Assembly: GCA_011773465.1 (NCBI GenBank)
Contig: WVXO01000024.1
Coordinates: 1 to 64,000, forward strand
Direction: 5' to 3'
Length of the DNA stretch: 64,000 nucleotides
Origin: Candidatus Aminicenantota bacterium
Lineage (GTDB): Bacteria > Acidobacteriota > Aminicenantia > Aminicenantales > Aminicenantaceae
Under the pieces are notes generated by a model. The model worked only from the letters and a program-made list of their open reading frames with translations. It was not told the origin of the DNA and ran no database searches. Below, piece after piece: positions 1-9,221 of this stretch; positions within the stretch are counted from its first letter, which is position 1, and the number at the start of each line of letters is the position of its first letter. Both the position numbers and the translations under genes were made by a program.

Positions 1-3000
1 GAATTGGTCGGCATGTGTGCCGCTGATTTGTATAATGGGCGAGCCGCTAAGTATTAGATCGCCCTCGCCTGTATTTTCAATGGTTAAGGTCACATCTGTA
101 TTCGTGCCAACTTCATGTGTACCATAACGGGAAATTCCGTCATCTGGGATACTTACCTCGCCCTGCTTGACGTTCATTTCTGGCTCTGATGTAAATCCAG
201 TACCGTTAAGTGTTATGTTATACGGGTTCTCATCTGAATCATTATTCGCGATGGAGATCGAGGCTGTCTTGCTCCCTTCAGAAGTGGGGCTAAACCGTAT
301 GATAAAAGTGGTGCTGTTTCCCGGCGAAACAGGCGAAGTGGGCTGCTGCTGAACACTGAATTGATTGGCGTATTCCCCGGTGATTTGAATAATCGGAGAG
401 CCGCTCAGGGTTAAATCGCCCTCGCCTGTGTTTTCAATGGTAAAGGTTTTATCGGTGTTAGTGCCTACCTCACGTGAGCCAAAATTGAAACTCCCCCCAT
501 CAGGGATGTTGGTTGTGCCCTGCTTAACGTTGATCTCGGGCAATGCGGGAGGTAACGGCTCTTTGGTCGCTTTTAAACGCAATCCCCTTTCATCGTAGAG
601 ATAACTTCCAAGAGAAGCCTCTCCGACATTCTTTACTTCTTCTAGACGATTCTGATTGTCCCAAACGTACTGATAGTTGCTGTCTGATGTCAGATTACCT
701 CTGTCGTCATAACTGTATCCGCTTATCTGATTCTTGCTGGTATAGGTTTTGCTGAAAATTGTATTGCCATCTTCTTTAACGGTCTTCATATTCCCGTATT
801 CGTCATATGTATAGGAAAAGCTATCCACTCTTCCAACACCATAAGGTGTATAAGCTGCTGAAGTCAATCTGTTGAGGCTATCATAACCAAATGATGCATC
901 CAGATCATTTGAGATGGATGTAATATTTCCCACTCCATCGTACTCATAGGAGGAATTGTAAAGCACGATGCCGCTTTTTTTCAGCGATGCCGAAGATAAA
1001 AATCCAGAACTATTGTAAGCAGCATTGAATTCGGTACCGTTTCCGCTTATATCCATATATGCCGGCTGCTTATTTATACTGTAAGTCATCTGACCGATAA
1101 GGCTCTTCGCGTTAAAATTGGCTGTTTCAGGCATGTTCAGGCCATTATTTGTATAGATCAATGTGCTTTCATCCGGATAGACAATGGAATTAAGATTGTT
1201 GTTGTTATCATACGTATAAGTCAGAGTTTTGGCACCCAATCCAGGAGTATATTGTCTCTCCGAAGTGATCGAACCCAGAGAATTGTACTGGATATTATCC
1301 CTGTACCAGCCCTTATTGCTGGATATTTTTTTAACTCTCCCATTTGAATCATATTCATAAGTGACTGTTTCATCACCGGAGTTAGTACTCGTCAATTGAT
1401 TCGATGAATTATAGGAATAGTTAATTTCTTTTCCCTCCCAATTTTTTTTCGAGATGTTATTCTCTGAATTATAGGTGTAGCTTATGGCTCCTGCTTCAGG
1501 ATGTGTTTCTTCGGTCAGGCTGTCCAGACCATTATAGGAAAAATTCTGAGTTCGTGAATTGTTATATTTCACCTCTGTCAGTCTTCCGATTCCATCATAA
1601 GTGTAATCAGCGTAACGTCCTTCAGCATCCTTTAGTTTTGCCACCAGTCCAGGGAGGTTATTGTATTCAAATTCAGTGATGTTACCTTCAGGATCCGTTA
1701 GCGTCTTTTTATCGCCTGAATACGATATGTTTGTAATTTTTCCTCTGGGATCCGTAATTTTTTTCACTTGTCCCAAAGCCGTAAGTTCATAAATATATTT
1801 GTCAGATGAACTTGTGCTGCCTTTGTTCTCTGCTATAACTCTCCCCTCAGAATCCAGAGTCTTTCGATAATACAGAGTAATTCCGTCTCCTGTTTCTTCA
1901 TAACCTGTATCTCTCCCCATTCCATCCCAGTATTTAACAACCGTATTACCCCCCTGGGTGATGGTAACCGAATTTGTCGACCAGACGGCGTTGATATCGT
2001 TAAATACGGAAGGCATATCTATCTCCTCAATTCTTCCAAGGCCATCGTAAGTAAAGTCCATTGTTCCGCCATGCTGATTGGTTTCAGTAAGAATGGAGCT
2101 GTCGTGTGTGGATATTGTGCGGATCAGTTCCGTGTAACCAGGGCGGACAATCTTGGAAAGGATTCCATGACGATACTCATAAGTCTCGGTACCTGCACTT
2201 CCCGGTAGATTAACAGTGATAGTTATTTCATATGGATTTGGGCTGGAGTAAGTGTAATCCCAGGTGTAATAAGTACTGCCGGATTTTAGCCGTTTAATCT
2301 CATCGATAGCGCCGCATTTTCCGCTGGTGTCAAAATAGGTGGTCTGGGTTTCCTTCAATTTCATCCCGCCGCTGGAATAGTCTTTTTCTTTCCATATATG
2401 GGAGAGCATGTAATTATTTTCAAATGTGGTGCTTGTCTCAAAATAATATTCCAGCGTTTTATAACTTTTCAAAGAATCGTTAGCATAATATTTTATCTTC
2501 GTTGGCAGACCATAATCCTTTACCGATGAACGCTCATAAAGATACCACTCTTCACTCTCTGCATCCCCTTTTCGTGTTCTGATAACTTTCGATATCAAGG
2601 GAGCCGTCGCATATCCCATATCTCTACTTAGCACGTACCAGTGCTTAGAAGAAATAACCTGAGGCAACCACTCATGTCCCTCTGAATAGCTTCCGTCGGT
2701 GAATGACTTATTTTTTAGCAAGCCTATTTTCCAGAGAGCCGCAGAGTCGTAAGCATGATAGGTGACCTCTGTATCAAAATCAGGACCATCTATCGAAACT
2801 GTTCCAGTGGTTGTATTGTGATAGTCTGGATAGGTATAATTCCAAGTTTTGTAAGAAGAAGATGAGGAAAATTTAATCTCTTTCTTGTTGACAACTCTTG
2901 TATCTAATGAATACGTATAAAAATAAAACGTGTGATCCGCGTACTCATATTTCATCTCTCCACCAAAACTTGTATTGACGGTAGTTAATTCATATTTATT

Positions 3001-3855
3001 TTCCTCCCCGCTATAATATTCATAAGTTGCAGCAGGAAGTTCCGGGGGATCATACGCTGTGAGCTGGAAATATCCACCGTATGAAAATGTCCCGACCGTG
3101 TAATAATAATTGGAGATATTCCCATGCGCATCTTTCACATAAATTGTTGTCAATTTGGGATTGGTCGTTCCGGAAGTTACAAAATTTATTTCCCTTTGCA
3201 TACTGTCTGTTATTTTGGTAATCGTGGGCACACTACCTGTGGGGTATGTGATATCTATGTAGTGGCCAAAGGAGTTTTCAATTCTTGTGACAACCCGAAC
3301 ATCCACTTCGGAGTCGCCATATTTGATTTTTTTTTGCTCACCAAAGATCCAGACGGTTCCATCTTTAAAATATAATTTATAATTGTCTTTATCATATTTT
3401 AAAAAGTCCCGAGTGACATAAGCAGAGCTACCGGTCTTTAAATAGGCTGTCTCCCACCGCCCATCGGGAAACTCGATAACCGGTGTATCTGAATTGAAAT
3501 TATGGACTCTCCCCATATGCATCGTCCAGCCCATTCCAACCCAGGAATAGGGCTCCTGCTGAAATCCCCAAGCACTCGCTGGGAGCCTGTCTTTGAGTAT
3601 CTTTGAATTGTAAACCCTCCAGATCTTTAGATCGAATCCATTCGGGCCCGGAAGATAAATATCAAGAAATCGTAGGGTCAAATTCCCTGTAAATAGGTCG
3701 ATATTTTCTTCCGGTACCGCCCCATGAAATCCGTGTTCAGGTATAATGCCAATCCGATCATAGATTCCACTCTCCGAAAAAAGGAAATTACCCCCAAACA
3801 GAATTGAAAAACTTAAAACAATTAAAAAGCCTTTTTGGATATTTAACTTACTCAT
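1..3855 (-). CDS. RHS/YD-repeat secreted protein with HYDIN-like repeats (3' end outside window)
   Basis: This frame is open for 1285 codons from the ATG to the left edge, so the ORF track, which needs a stop, omits it. The start follows a GGGGGAG Shine-Dalgarno. The N-terminus (MSKLNIQKGFLIVLSFSILFGG) is a signal peptide. The next ~350 residues resemble the N-terminal part of RHS-family wall proteins (LTLRFLDIYLPGPNGFDL, WTMHMGRVHNF). A long series of YD-type repeats follows, ending in YLYDERGLRLKATK. The part nearest the window edge changes character: repeats such as PEINVKQGTTNIPDGGSF and DSDENPYNITLNGTGF match the choice-of-anchor D (HYDIN/ASPM-like) fold. No RHS core cleavage motif or toxin tip is seen before the edge. 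It is probably a surface or secreted protein; its function is unknown. Confidence 0.85.
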   Translation of the reverse strand, partial: MSKLNIQKGFLIVLSFSILFGGNFLFSESGIYDRIGIIPEHGFHGAVPEENIDLFTGNLTLRFLDIYLPGPNGFDLKIWRVYNSKILKDRLPASAWGFQQEPYSWVGMGWTMHMGRVHNFNSDTPVIEFPDGRWETAYLKTGSSAYVTRDFLKYDKDNYKLYFKDGTVWIFGEQKKIKYGDSEVDVRVVTRIENSFGHYIDITYPTGSVPTITKITDSMQREINFVTSGTTNPKLTTIYVKDAHGNISNYYYTVGTFSYGGYFQLTAYDPPELPAATYEYYSGEENKYELTTVNTSFGGEMKYEYADHTFYFYTYSLDTRVVNKKEIKFSSSSSYKTWNYTYPDYHNTTTGTVSIDGPDFDTEVTYHAYDSAALWKIGLLKNKSFTDGSYSEGHEWLPQVISSKHWYVLSRDMGYATAPLISKVIRTRKGDAESEEWYLYERSSVKDYGLPTKIKYYANDSLKSYKTLEYYFETSTTFENNYMLSHIWKEKDYSSGGMKLKETQTTYFDTSGKCGAIDEIKRLKSGSTYYTWDYTYSSPNPYEITITVNLPGSAGTETYEYRHGILSKIVRPGYTELIRTISTHDSSILTETNQHGGTMDFTYDGLGRIEEIDMPSVFNDINAVWSTNSVTITQGGNTVVKYWDGMGRDTGYEETGDGITLYYRKTLDSEGRVIAENKGSTSSSDKYIYELTALGQVKKITDPRGKITNISYSGDKKTLTDPEGNITEFEYNNLPGLVAKLKDAEGRYADYTYDGIGRLTEVKYNNSRTQNFSYNGLDSLTEETHPEAGAISYTYNSENNISKKNWEGKEINYSYNSSNQLTSTNSGDETVTYEYDSNGRVKKISSNKGWYRDNIQYNSLGSITSERQYTPGLGAKTLTYTYDNNNNLNSIVYPDESTLIYTNNGLNMPETANFNAKSLIGQMTYSINKQPAYMDISGNGTEFNAAYNSSGFLSSASLKKSGIVLYNSSYEYDGVGNITSISNDLDASFGYDSLNRLTSAAYTPYGVGRVDSFSYTYDEYGNMKTVKEDGNTIFSKTYTSKNQISGYSYDDRGNLTSDSNYQYVWDNQNRLEEVKNVGEASLGSYLYDERGLRLKATKEPLPPALPEINVKQGTTNIPDGGSFNFGSREVGTNTDKTFTIENTGEGDLTLSGSPIIQITGEYANQFSVQQQPTSPVSPGNSTTFIIRFSPTSEGSKTASISIANNDSDENPYNITLNGTGFTSEPEMNVKQGEVSIPDDGISRYGTHEVGTNTDVTLTIENTGEGDLILSGSPIIQISGTHADQF

Positions 3856-4437
3856 TTAAACTCCCCCTTCTTAAAATGGATTAACGTTATAAAATTTCTC
3901 TTTTACGCAAATTATTATTGAGCTATTCCCGATGTCAAAAGCATCGCTTCTGTTTCTTACACTTTTTATATAGAAACCTACTCTTATCGATGAATATAAG
4001 AGCAATCATATTCACTTATGAGGGTCGTTTTCCCCTTGAGACTTATTCGATTTTAATAAGCTTAATATTTACAACTTAAATCAAATTTTATACTTGTCAA
4101 GCTTTTCCAATAAAATGTCGCTTCTTGTCGCTTCTTGTCGTTTCTAAGAGCAATTTATCTTTGCTAACTCTCTCTTAGGGATGATATGGGAGGATCAATA
4201 TTTGGAATGATCTCCCTCCTTATTCTTATAATAACTTTCCCTTTTGCTGACGACAGTCGGCGATTTTTAATTAATAAATCTACCGAGTTCGGGGACATTT
4301 CATTTAAGGTACATAAATATGCCAAAATGAACTTATCCTTCTGTGTCCAATATGTGCAAAAAATAGTTTAAACTAATTCTGCCTAACGGTGAGAATAGGA
4401 AAAATGATTTAAATTGCTGAAAATGGATGGAAATAAC
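3856..4437. other. Gap with short tandem repeat, no convincing gene
   Basis: This is the upstream region of the RHS-type gene. It holds a 10-nt tandem repeat (TCGCTTCTTG, about 2.5 copies near 4118-4143). A 61-aa ORF at 4186 has a hydrophobic start but no good ribosome site and no recognisable family. Nothing else can be supported. Confidence 0.4.
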
Positions 4438-4515
4438 TGGTACGCCCGATGGGATTTGTACCCCGACCTTCTGATTCGTAGTCAGATGGTCTGTCTAACG
4501 TTTAGACTTTCCCCC
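4438..4515 (-). pseudogene. tRNA-Arg(ACG) remnant
   Basis: Read on the minus strand, the sequence has a perfect anticodon arm (TCTGA-CTACGAA-TCAGA, anticodon ACG), a variable loop AGGTC, a T-arm with GGGG/CCC pairing and an encoded CCA end. The 5' acceptor strand (TGGGGGA) does not pair with the 3' strand (TCGGGCG), so the molecule cannot fold as a functional tRNA. It shares an exact 28-nt block (4460-4487) with a second remnant at 10861-10888 in the same orientation, as expected of attachment-site duplications made by tRNA-targeting integrases. Confidence 0.7.
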
Positions 4516-4547
4516 ATGTGACTTCCTTCAAAATATCCGGATCTAAT

Positions 4548-4612
4548 GGTCACAGTATATGACAATTCAAATGTGGCAAAAAGGTGACAGTCTAAATGTG
4601 GCGTAACAGGAA
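4548..4612. repeat. Imperfect direct repeat resembling an IS end
   Basis: Two adjacent ~25-nt units, ATGACAATTCAAATGTGGC and GTGACAGTCTAAATGTGGC, are followed by AAAAAGG and GTAACAGG. Repeated terminal motifs of this kind occur at the ends of IS21-like elements, but no transposase is visible here. It may be a scar from a lost insertion sequence. Confidence 0.3.
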
Positions 4613-4734
4613 TGGGTTGATTCTGCCGATAAAGTGGTATATATTAATTTATATAGACTGTCAGAGAGGGAGGAATAAATGGAAAAGCTAGTATTTGTTT
4701 TAATAGGTCTATTTTTTGTTTTTATGGTATTGCT

Positions 4735-5051
4735 GATGAGCTTAAAGTTAATGAGAAGTTTGAGTCGGTTCTTGTCTATGTTATTGCTGTTGCAGCATAT
4801 TCAGGCACCGTAGCAGAGGAAGCTCTTTGGATATTGAAGGGTAAAGAGGTTAAGGGCCCCGAAGAAAAAGCCAATCAAATGAAAGATGTATTTGATAAAT
4901 ATCCCAGTTGAAAATGGAGCGAAGCACAGGAGAGGAAATAAGACGAGGGCTGTTCAAAACGTTGATCAAGGCAGGAAAAAAGCATGCTAAGACCCTCGCT
5001 GATGAAGCAAAAAGAATTTTGAGGATTTTGAGAAGCTCATAGTCAAGACAA
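4735..5051 (+). pseudogene. Decayed C-terminus of a type I restriction R subunit (HsdR-like)
   Basis: Stitched across frames, the translation reads DELKVNEKFESVLVYVIAV..., then KDVFDKYPS, an in-frame TGA, KWSEAQERK, a frame change, and LFKTLIKAGKKHAKTLADEAKRIL. A last frame ends EDFEKLIVKTR and its stop overlaps the next ATG as ATGA. The W-S-E-x-Q-E-R-K / R-x-L-F-K-x-L-I-K pattern resembles HsdR C-termini, and HsdR genes are often followed by a YgjP-type peptidase, as here. There is no start codon, and at least one in-frame stop and two frame changes, so it is not functional. The family assignment is by eye. Confidence 0.4.
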
Positions 5052-5052
5052 G

Positions 5053-5310
5053 ATGAAGAAAATAGTATCTGCTTCAGAATTTGAGAGAGAAGTGCGGCGA
5101 TGGGCTGAGGAGATTGGAGTTAGAGTCAAAGAGATTCATTTGAGAGGAATGAAGCGGAAATGGGCAAGCTGTTCAAGCAAAGCGGGGTTGAGACACTTGA
5201 AAAGACAGCTATCTCACTTTCTTTTTTTATTTATCGCATTATGTTTTTTCACAGGCTGCATAAGGAATCCGAACCCAAGAGTATCTTTAGATAGCGATAT
5301 CATTTTTTAA
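5053..5310 (+). pseudogene. Truncated YgjP/DUF45-like metallopeptidase fragment
   Basis: Residues ~1-43 contain RVKEIHLRGMKRKWASCSSK, the signature of the YgjP/WLM (DUF45) zinc peptidase family (M+RRWGSCSSKG). The family's HExxH zinc motif is missing. After that point the reading frame runs into an unrelated tail with a hydrophobic stretch and a lipobox-like FFTGC. The 85-aa ORF is therefore a broken gene joined to foreign sequence. It directly follows the HsdR-like remnant with an ATGA overlap, the order seen in type I restriction operons. Confidence 0.55.
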
Positions 5311-5354
5311 ATTTAATTACTCATTATTGCGATGAACTTAAATTTAAAATTATA

Positions 5355-5681
5355 ATGGACCCCAGAATTAATAAAGCAGTTGAATTTATAAATAGCAATA
5401 TATATAAAAATCTAAAAATGCAGGAAATTTCGCATATATCTTATCTTAGTTACAGATATTTTTCTAAACTATTTAAAAAAGAAATGGGAATATGCTTTTC
5501 TAAGTATATAATCAAAATTAGAATAAAGGAAGCAAAATCTCTTTTAAAAAATGATTTGCTTTCGATAAAAGAGATTTCATACAAGGTAGGCTATAAACAT
5601 GTTTCAAATTTCAATCATGAATTTAGGAGACAGACGGGATTATCACCTACAAAATACAGAAACTACTTAAAAAAAATGTAA
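5355..5681 (+). CDS. Stand-alone AraC-type HTH protein
   Basis: The 108 residues consist almost entirely of an AraC/XylS DNA-binding domain with two helix-turn-helix units: LKMQEISHISYLSYRYFSKLFKKEMG and LSIKEISYKVGYKHVSNFNHEFRRQTGLSPTKYR, the second being the family signature. AraC regulators normally carry an N-terminal sensor of 150-200 residues, which is absent here, and there is no clear Shine-Dalgarno before the ATG. It may be a truncated regulator or a genuine minimal HTH protein. It converges on the minus-strand operon at 5694 with only 12 nt between the stops. The target is unknown. Confidence 0.75.
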   Translation: MDPRINKAVEFINSNIYKNLKMQEISHISYLSYRYFSKLFKKEMGICFSKYIIKIRIKEAKSLLKNDLLSIKEISYKVGYKHVSNFNHEFRRQTGLSPTKYRNYLKKM

Positions 5682-5693
5682 ACGGTTACAATA

Positions 5694-6608
5694 TCATAAG
5701 TCGAATTTTATCTTTGTCTCAACAGTGAAAAATTTATAATTTTTGTATGAAACTTGAGTTATTGTACGGATAAATTTTCTTCCTCTTTTGCTCACATATG
5801 ATTCTTCAAGGTAAAATTGACTAGGGAATCTGATTCCATTTTTTTCGATGCCAAATACCGAAATGACTGTAAGCCTAGGCTCAGCCTTGTATTTCTTGGC
5901 TCGTTCTTCAATAATTTTAAAATTCCCGATGGACCTTTGACTATATTCAATTTTCATGATGCTTGAATCACTTTCCTTAACCCAGATTCTTCCGACAAGA
6001 TATTTCTGCTTGGCTGAAGCTTTGGGAATGGCCTCGATTACCAACATCTTTTCTCCATTCAAAACTTCTTCACCGACCATTCGATAATCGTGGAAGTGCT
6101 GCCAATAATCGTTTAGCAACCCTGCTGGTCCGAAAAGTATTTTTGCATAGCGAAACGAGATAGTTTTTAACTGGGCATCTTTTTCATTTTTCTTTTTTCC
6201 GTTCTCTTCTATGAGAATCCTCTTCTCCATTATTTTCTGACCTTTTCTTATAAGCTGGAAATCGTAGACATATTTATTTTCCACTTTTGTTCTTGGAGTT
6301 TTAATGAAGCTACTTGATCTAACTTGGCCTCTGCCAATTACAGTTGGGGTTGACAAGATTTTTAGAACTATATCCCTGCTGTAGTTAGTCTCTTCTTTAA
6401 TTTCTTCCAAGCATACAAAATTCAGAGCTACATCTTGAAGCCTTTGGCAATATTTCTTGGTTCTTTTCAGAATTTCGGCTAATCTTTGCTGGTTAGTTTG
6501 ATGAATCTGATTTTGAGTAAAACTTACTGCGAAATTTCTTCCCCAAAAGCTAGAATGTAAAATAAAAAGCAGAGCTAGAGATAGAAGAACTTTTTCCTTG
6601 GGCTTCAT
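5694..6608 (-). CDS. Uncharacterised exported protein
   Basis: This 304-aa protein has an N-terminal signal sequence (KVLLSLALLFILHSSFWG). The mature part is beta-rich, with segments such as YVYDFQLIRKGQKIMEKRILIEENG and EVLNGEKMLVIEAIPKASAKQKYLVGRIWV. This layout recalls the LolA/outer-membrane lipoprotein-sorting fold, but no diagnostic motif is seen. It is the last gene of a five-gene minus-strand operon; its ATG overlaps the GWxTD gene stop by 4 nt, implying translational coupling. It probably acts in the periplasm. The function is not known. Confidence 0.8.
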   Translation of the reverse strand: MKPKEKVLLSLALLFILHSSFWGRNFAVSFTQNQIHQTNQQRLAEILKRTKKYCQRLQDVALNFVCLEEIKEETNYSRDIVLKILSTPTVIGRGQVRSSSFIKTPRTKVENKYVYDFQLIRKGQKIMEKRILIEENGKKKNEKDAQLKTISFRYAKILFGPAGLLNDYWQHFHDYRMVGEEVLNGEKMLVIEAIPKASAKQKYLVGRIWVKESDSSIMKIEYSQRSIGNFKIIEERAKKYKAEPRLTVISVFGIEKNGIRFPSQFYLEESYVSKRGRKFIRTITQVSYKNYKFFTVETKIKFDL

Positions 6609-8671
6609 TTTATCTCTTTCAGAATCTCGATAACCTTCTTAATATCCTCCTGATGGGGATTTATTTCCAGGGATTTCTGCCAAATCTTAATGGCTTCCTT
6701 GTTTTCGCCGAGCATATAATAGCACTCTCCGATGGCATTGAGAATCTCGACCACATTCCCTTTATGCGAGAGGGCTTTTTGATAATAAGAAATGGCTTCT
6801 TCAAAAGAGCCTTCTTCTTGAAAAGCTTTCCCGAGAAAATAGTTAAGTGTAAAGACCTCTCTTTCCGATTCAGTAAAAGCCAGAAGGACTTCTTGCACTT
6901 TCTTATACTCATTAGACAATAAGAGCACTCTTGCATAGCCTAAAGCAAAATCCAGAGTCTCGGGACTTTTCAGGTAGGCCTCCTCAAATTTTTGTCGTGC
7001 TTTTGGGACCTCTCCCTTGTTTAAGTACTGTTCGCCGAGAATATAAGCATAGTGTGCAACGTTGCTAGGTCCCCCTAACGGAGTCATAAGCCAAGGCTCA
7101 GGCAACCGCTTTGTTAGGATTGACAATTTTGTATTCTCTGATAGAATTTCCTTACCGTCATTATCTAAAATTGAGACCTGCAGCGTATATTTTCCCGGGA
7201 GAAATCTTTTCAGAAGGAACTCCTCTAAAAAATATCGTTGTTCTTGATATTCTCTTACTTCTTTCTTTAAGGTTAATACTTTTTCCTTTTCTCGATAAAA
7301 TGCAAACTCTAGTACTCCTTTTTCTTCTAATTCTTTAGTTAAGCCAAAAATCTGGAAGGCAAGATACAACTTGTCCCCACTAAAGAAATTCTTCCTTGGA
7401 GAAGGATAGATCTGAATGCTTCCCACCCGAAAGGCCTTATTCAATTCGCGGTAGGGAGAAAATTTATCAACTTTATTGGCAAGCATTATAGGGCTCATCG
7501 CCAGAGAATTCGGCTCAGGAATAGAAATCTCTTTCTCAAATGAGGTGAATTCCATGGAAACCGTGTTTTCGAGCAAAAGATTAAACTTATAGTTTCCAGG
7601 AATAAGCGGAAAAGAATCATACAGAAGAAATGGCCTTTCCTTTATTTTCTTTAACTCTTTCTTTTTTAATTCAATAGGCAGATTCTTTTCATCTTGGAAA
7701 ATTGTCTTTCCCTCCGAGTCCGTTATCCTGATGGATGTCTTTAGGTTTGTATGATATCTATCCAGGTAGAAATCAACAGAGAGCTTTACAGGTTCGAGAT
7801 AATAATTCACAAAGAATATTCCCGATTCATCCTGAAGAATACTAACCTCAGAAATGCTGGATATATAGTTCACAGAGTGGCTTACTTCCACTACTGGCTT
7901 GTGCTCTAAAAAACTTATGACGTACTCATCCCTGACTCTTTTGTGCGAGAAAGTAGGAACCTGACCAACCAAAATTGCCGAGGGGATTCGCTCCCTTTTG
8001 GAATTTATGCTTGAGCCAGGAAAACTGGACCAGGCTGCTTGAGCTAATTCCAGGGATACTCTTTCTTTAATTAATTTATAAGCGGCATCGTCCTCCTCTT
8101 CCGCACCCCCTCCAGCAGCTAGCGGAGTCAGACTTCTTGGGCCATCAGAAATAGGACTGTAGAGCTGATATTCTCCTACTCCAAATCTCTGAAAGAAAAT
8201 GAGACGAAAAAACGGAGGCTGACCGAACTTTGGGTCTCCCATATAGTACCATAGCTCTATGGGATAAATTTCAGCGGCGATGAATTTCATGACCTGCTGG
8301 GGTTTACCCAAGATGATATAAATCTTGCCCCTATCCGTCTTCCAGCCCGGGATGCTGGAATTCCTGACGAACGTTTTATTGGCATACTCAATCCTTCTGT
8401 AATGCTCTTCTTTGAATTCATTCCTCGGCGTTCCTGGAATATGGTCCCGTTGCCGCCAGAATTCTTCAATAAACATTTCCCTTTCTCTATTTGTCTCCAG
8501 CTTGTAAAAGGCCTCCTTTTCTCTGGGGGTAATAATGTAAACGACCTCTTCTTTGATCCATTTTTCATATTTTTCAGGAAGATTCGACTTTTCAGCCTCC
8601 TGTTTCAAAGGAAAACAAAGAATAAAAAGCAATGATAGCAATAATATTTTCTTCCCCTTTTTTTGAAACAT
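6605..8671 (-). CDS. GWxTD domain protein with TPR repeats
   Basis: The 688-aa protein begins with a signal peptide (KKILLLSLLFILCFPL). The GWxTD domain follows: EFWRQRD and a GWKTDRGKIYIILGKP motif at about residues 109-124, the defining motif of this family, which is common in Acidobacteria and Aminicenantes. The middle (~260-540) is beta-rich and may be Ig-like. The C-terminal ~150 residues hold tetratricopeptide repeats (EQYLNKGEVPKARQKFEEAY, GECYYMLGENKEAIKIWQKS). It starts 2 nt after the redoxin gene stop. The biochemical role of the family is unknown; TPRs suggest a protein-protein scaffold on the periplasmic side. Confidence 0.9.
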   Translation of the reverse strand: MFQKKGKKILLLSLLFILCFPLKQEAEKSNLPEKYEKWIKEEVVYIITPREKEAFYKLETNREREMFIEEFWRQRDHIPGTPRNEFKEEHYRRIEYANKTFVRNSSIPGWKTDRGKIYIILGKPQQVMKFIAAEIYPIELWYYMGDPKFGQPPFFRLIFFQRFGVGEYQLYSPISDGPRSLTPLAAGGGAEEEDDAAYKLIKERVSLELAQAAWSSFPGSSINSKRERIPSAILVGQVPTFSHKRVRDEYVISFLEHKPVVEVSHSVNYISSISEVSILQDESGIFFVNYYLEPVKLSVDFYLDRYHTNLKTSIRITDSEGKTIFQDEKNLPIELKKKELKKIKERPFLLYDSFPLIPGNYKFNLLLENTVSMEFTSFEKEISIPEPNSLAMSPIMLANKVDKFSPYRELNKAFRVGSIQIYPSPRKNFFSGDKLYLAFQIFGLTKELEEKGVLEFAFYREKEKVLTLKKEVREYQEQRYFLEEFLLKRFLPGKYTLQVSILDNDGKEILSENTKLSILTKRLPEPWLMTPLGGPSNVAHYAYILGEQYLNKGEVPKARQKFEEAYLKSPETLDFALGYARVLLLSNEYKKVQEVLLAFTESEREVFTLNYFLGKAFQEEGSFEEAISYYQKALSHKGNVVEILNAIGECYYMLGENKEAIKIWQKSLEINPHQEDIKKVIEILKEIK

Positions 8672-8673
8672 TG

Positions 8674-9219
8674 TTATTTTATCATTTCATCTAATATCTT
8701 GATGAATTCTTTTTGTTCATAAAGAGTAATCCTGACTCTGTCTATTAATAAAATTTTCCCCTTACTATCTATCAATAATTTAAGAGGTGTCCTCTTTATG
8801 TTGAGCTTGTTTGTAATTTGTGATTCTTCGTCATATAAGACGGGGAAATATATCTCAGAATTTTCTACCCAATCTTTAAGTTCTTTTTTATCACTATGAG
8901 TTGCAATTCCTATAATTTTAATCCTTCTTTCTTTTGAAATCCTATTCCAGAGGTCTCTTTCATTCAGGCAAGACCTGCAATCTACGGGAGAAAAAAAAAC
9001 TAAAAGTGTATAGGCTTTACTATTTAATATATCATCATATCTATATCTTACTCCATTTAAGTCATATAATAAAAAAGTTGGGATTAAGTCTAATATAACT
9101 GTAGGGCATTTCGGAATTTCAATATTTTTTTTTATCTTTTTTCTCAAAACAAAATTTTTATAAAAAAGAAATAAACTTAATAGAATTAATAATGTTATAA
9201 CTGAATATTTTAATTTCAT
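8674..9219 (-). CDS. Membrane-anchored TlpA/peroxiredoxin-like thioredoxin-fold protein
   Basis: Residues ~5-22 form a single N-terminal membrane anchor. The rest has the AhpC/TSA-TlpA thioredoxin fold: YTLLVFFSPVDCRSCLNE gives the redox motif CRSC at residues 81-84, and NKLNIKRTPLKLLIDSKGKI supplies the cis-Pro strand. At 181 aa it is a normal size for a TlpA-like protein. It lies 2 nt downstream of the beta-propeller gene and 2 nt upstream of the GWxTD gene. The neighbouring Cys-rich exported peptide is a plausible redox client, which is inference. It should reduce or isomerise disulfides outside the cytoplasm. Confidence 0.85.
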   Translation of the reverse strand: MKLKYSVITLLILLSLFLFYKNFVLRKKIKKNIEIPKCPTVILDLIPTFLLYDLNGVRYRYDDILNSKAYTLLVFFSPVDCRSCLNERDLWNRISKERRIKIIGIATHSDKKELKDWVENSEIYFPVLYDEESQITNKLNIKRTPLKLLIDSKGKILLIDRVRITLYEQKEFIKILDEMIK

Positions 9220-9221
9220 AA

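Noticed and set aside
543-755. Plus-strand ORFs across 1-3.4 kb
   Set aside because: They are shadows of the long open minus-strand RHS-type frame.
4186-4371. 61-aa ORF with a hydrophobic start
   Set aside because: No usable ribosome site, no family, and it lies in an AT-rich gap; a chance ORF is more likely.
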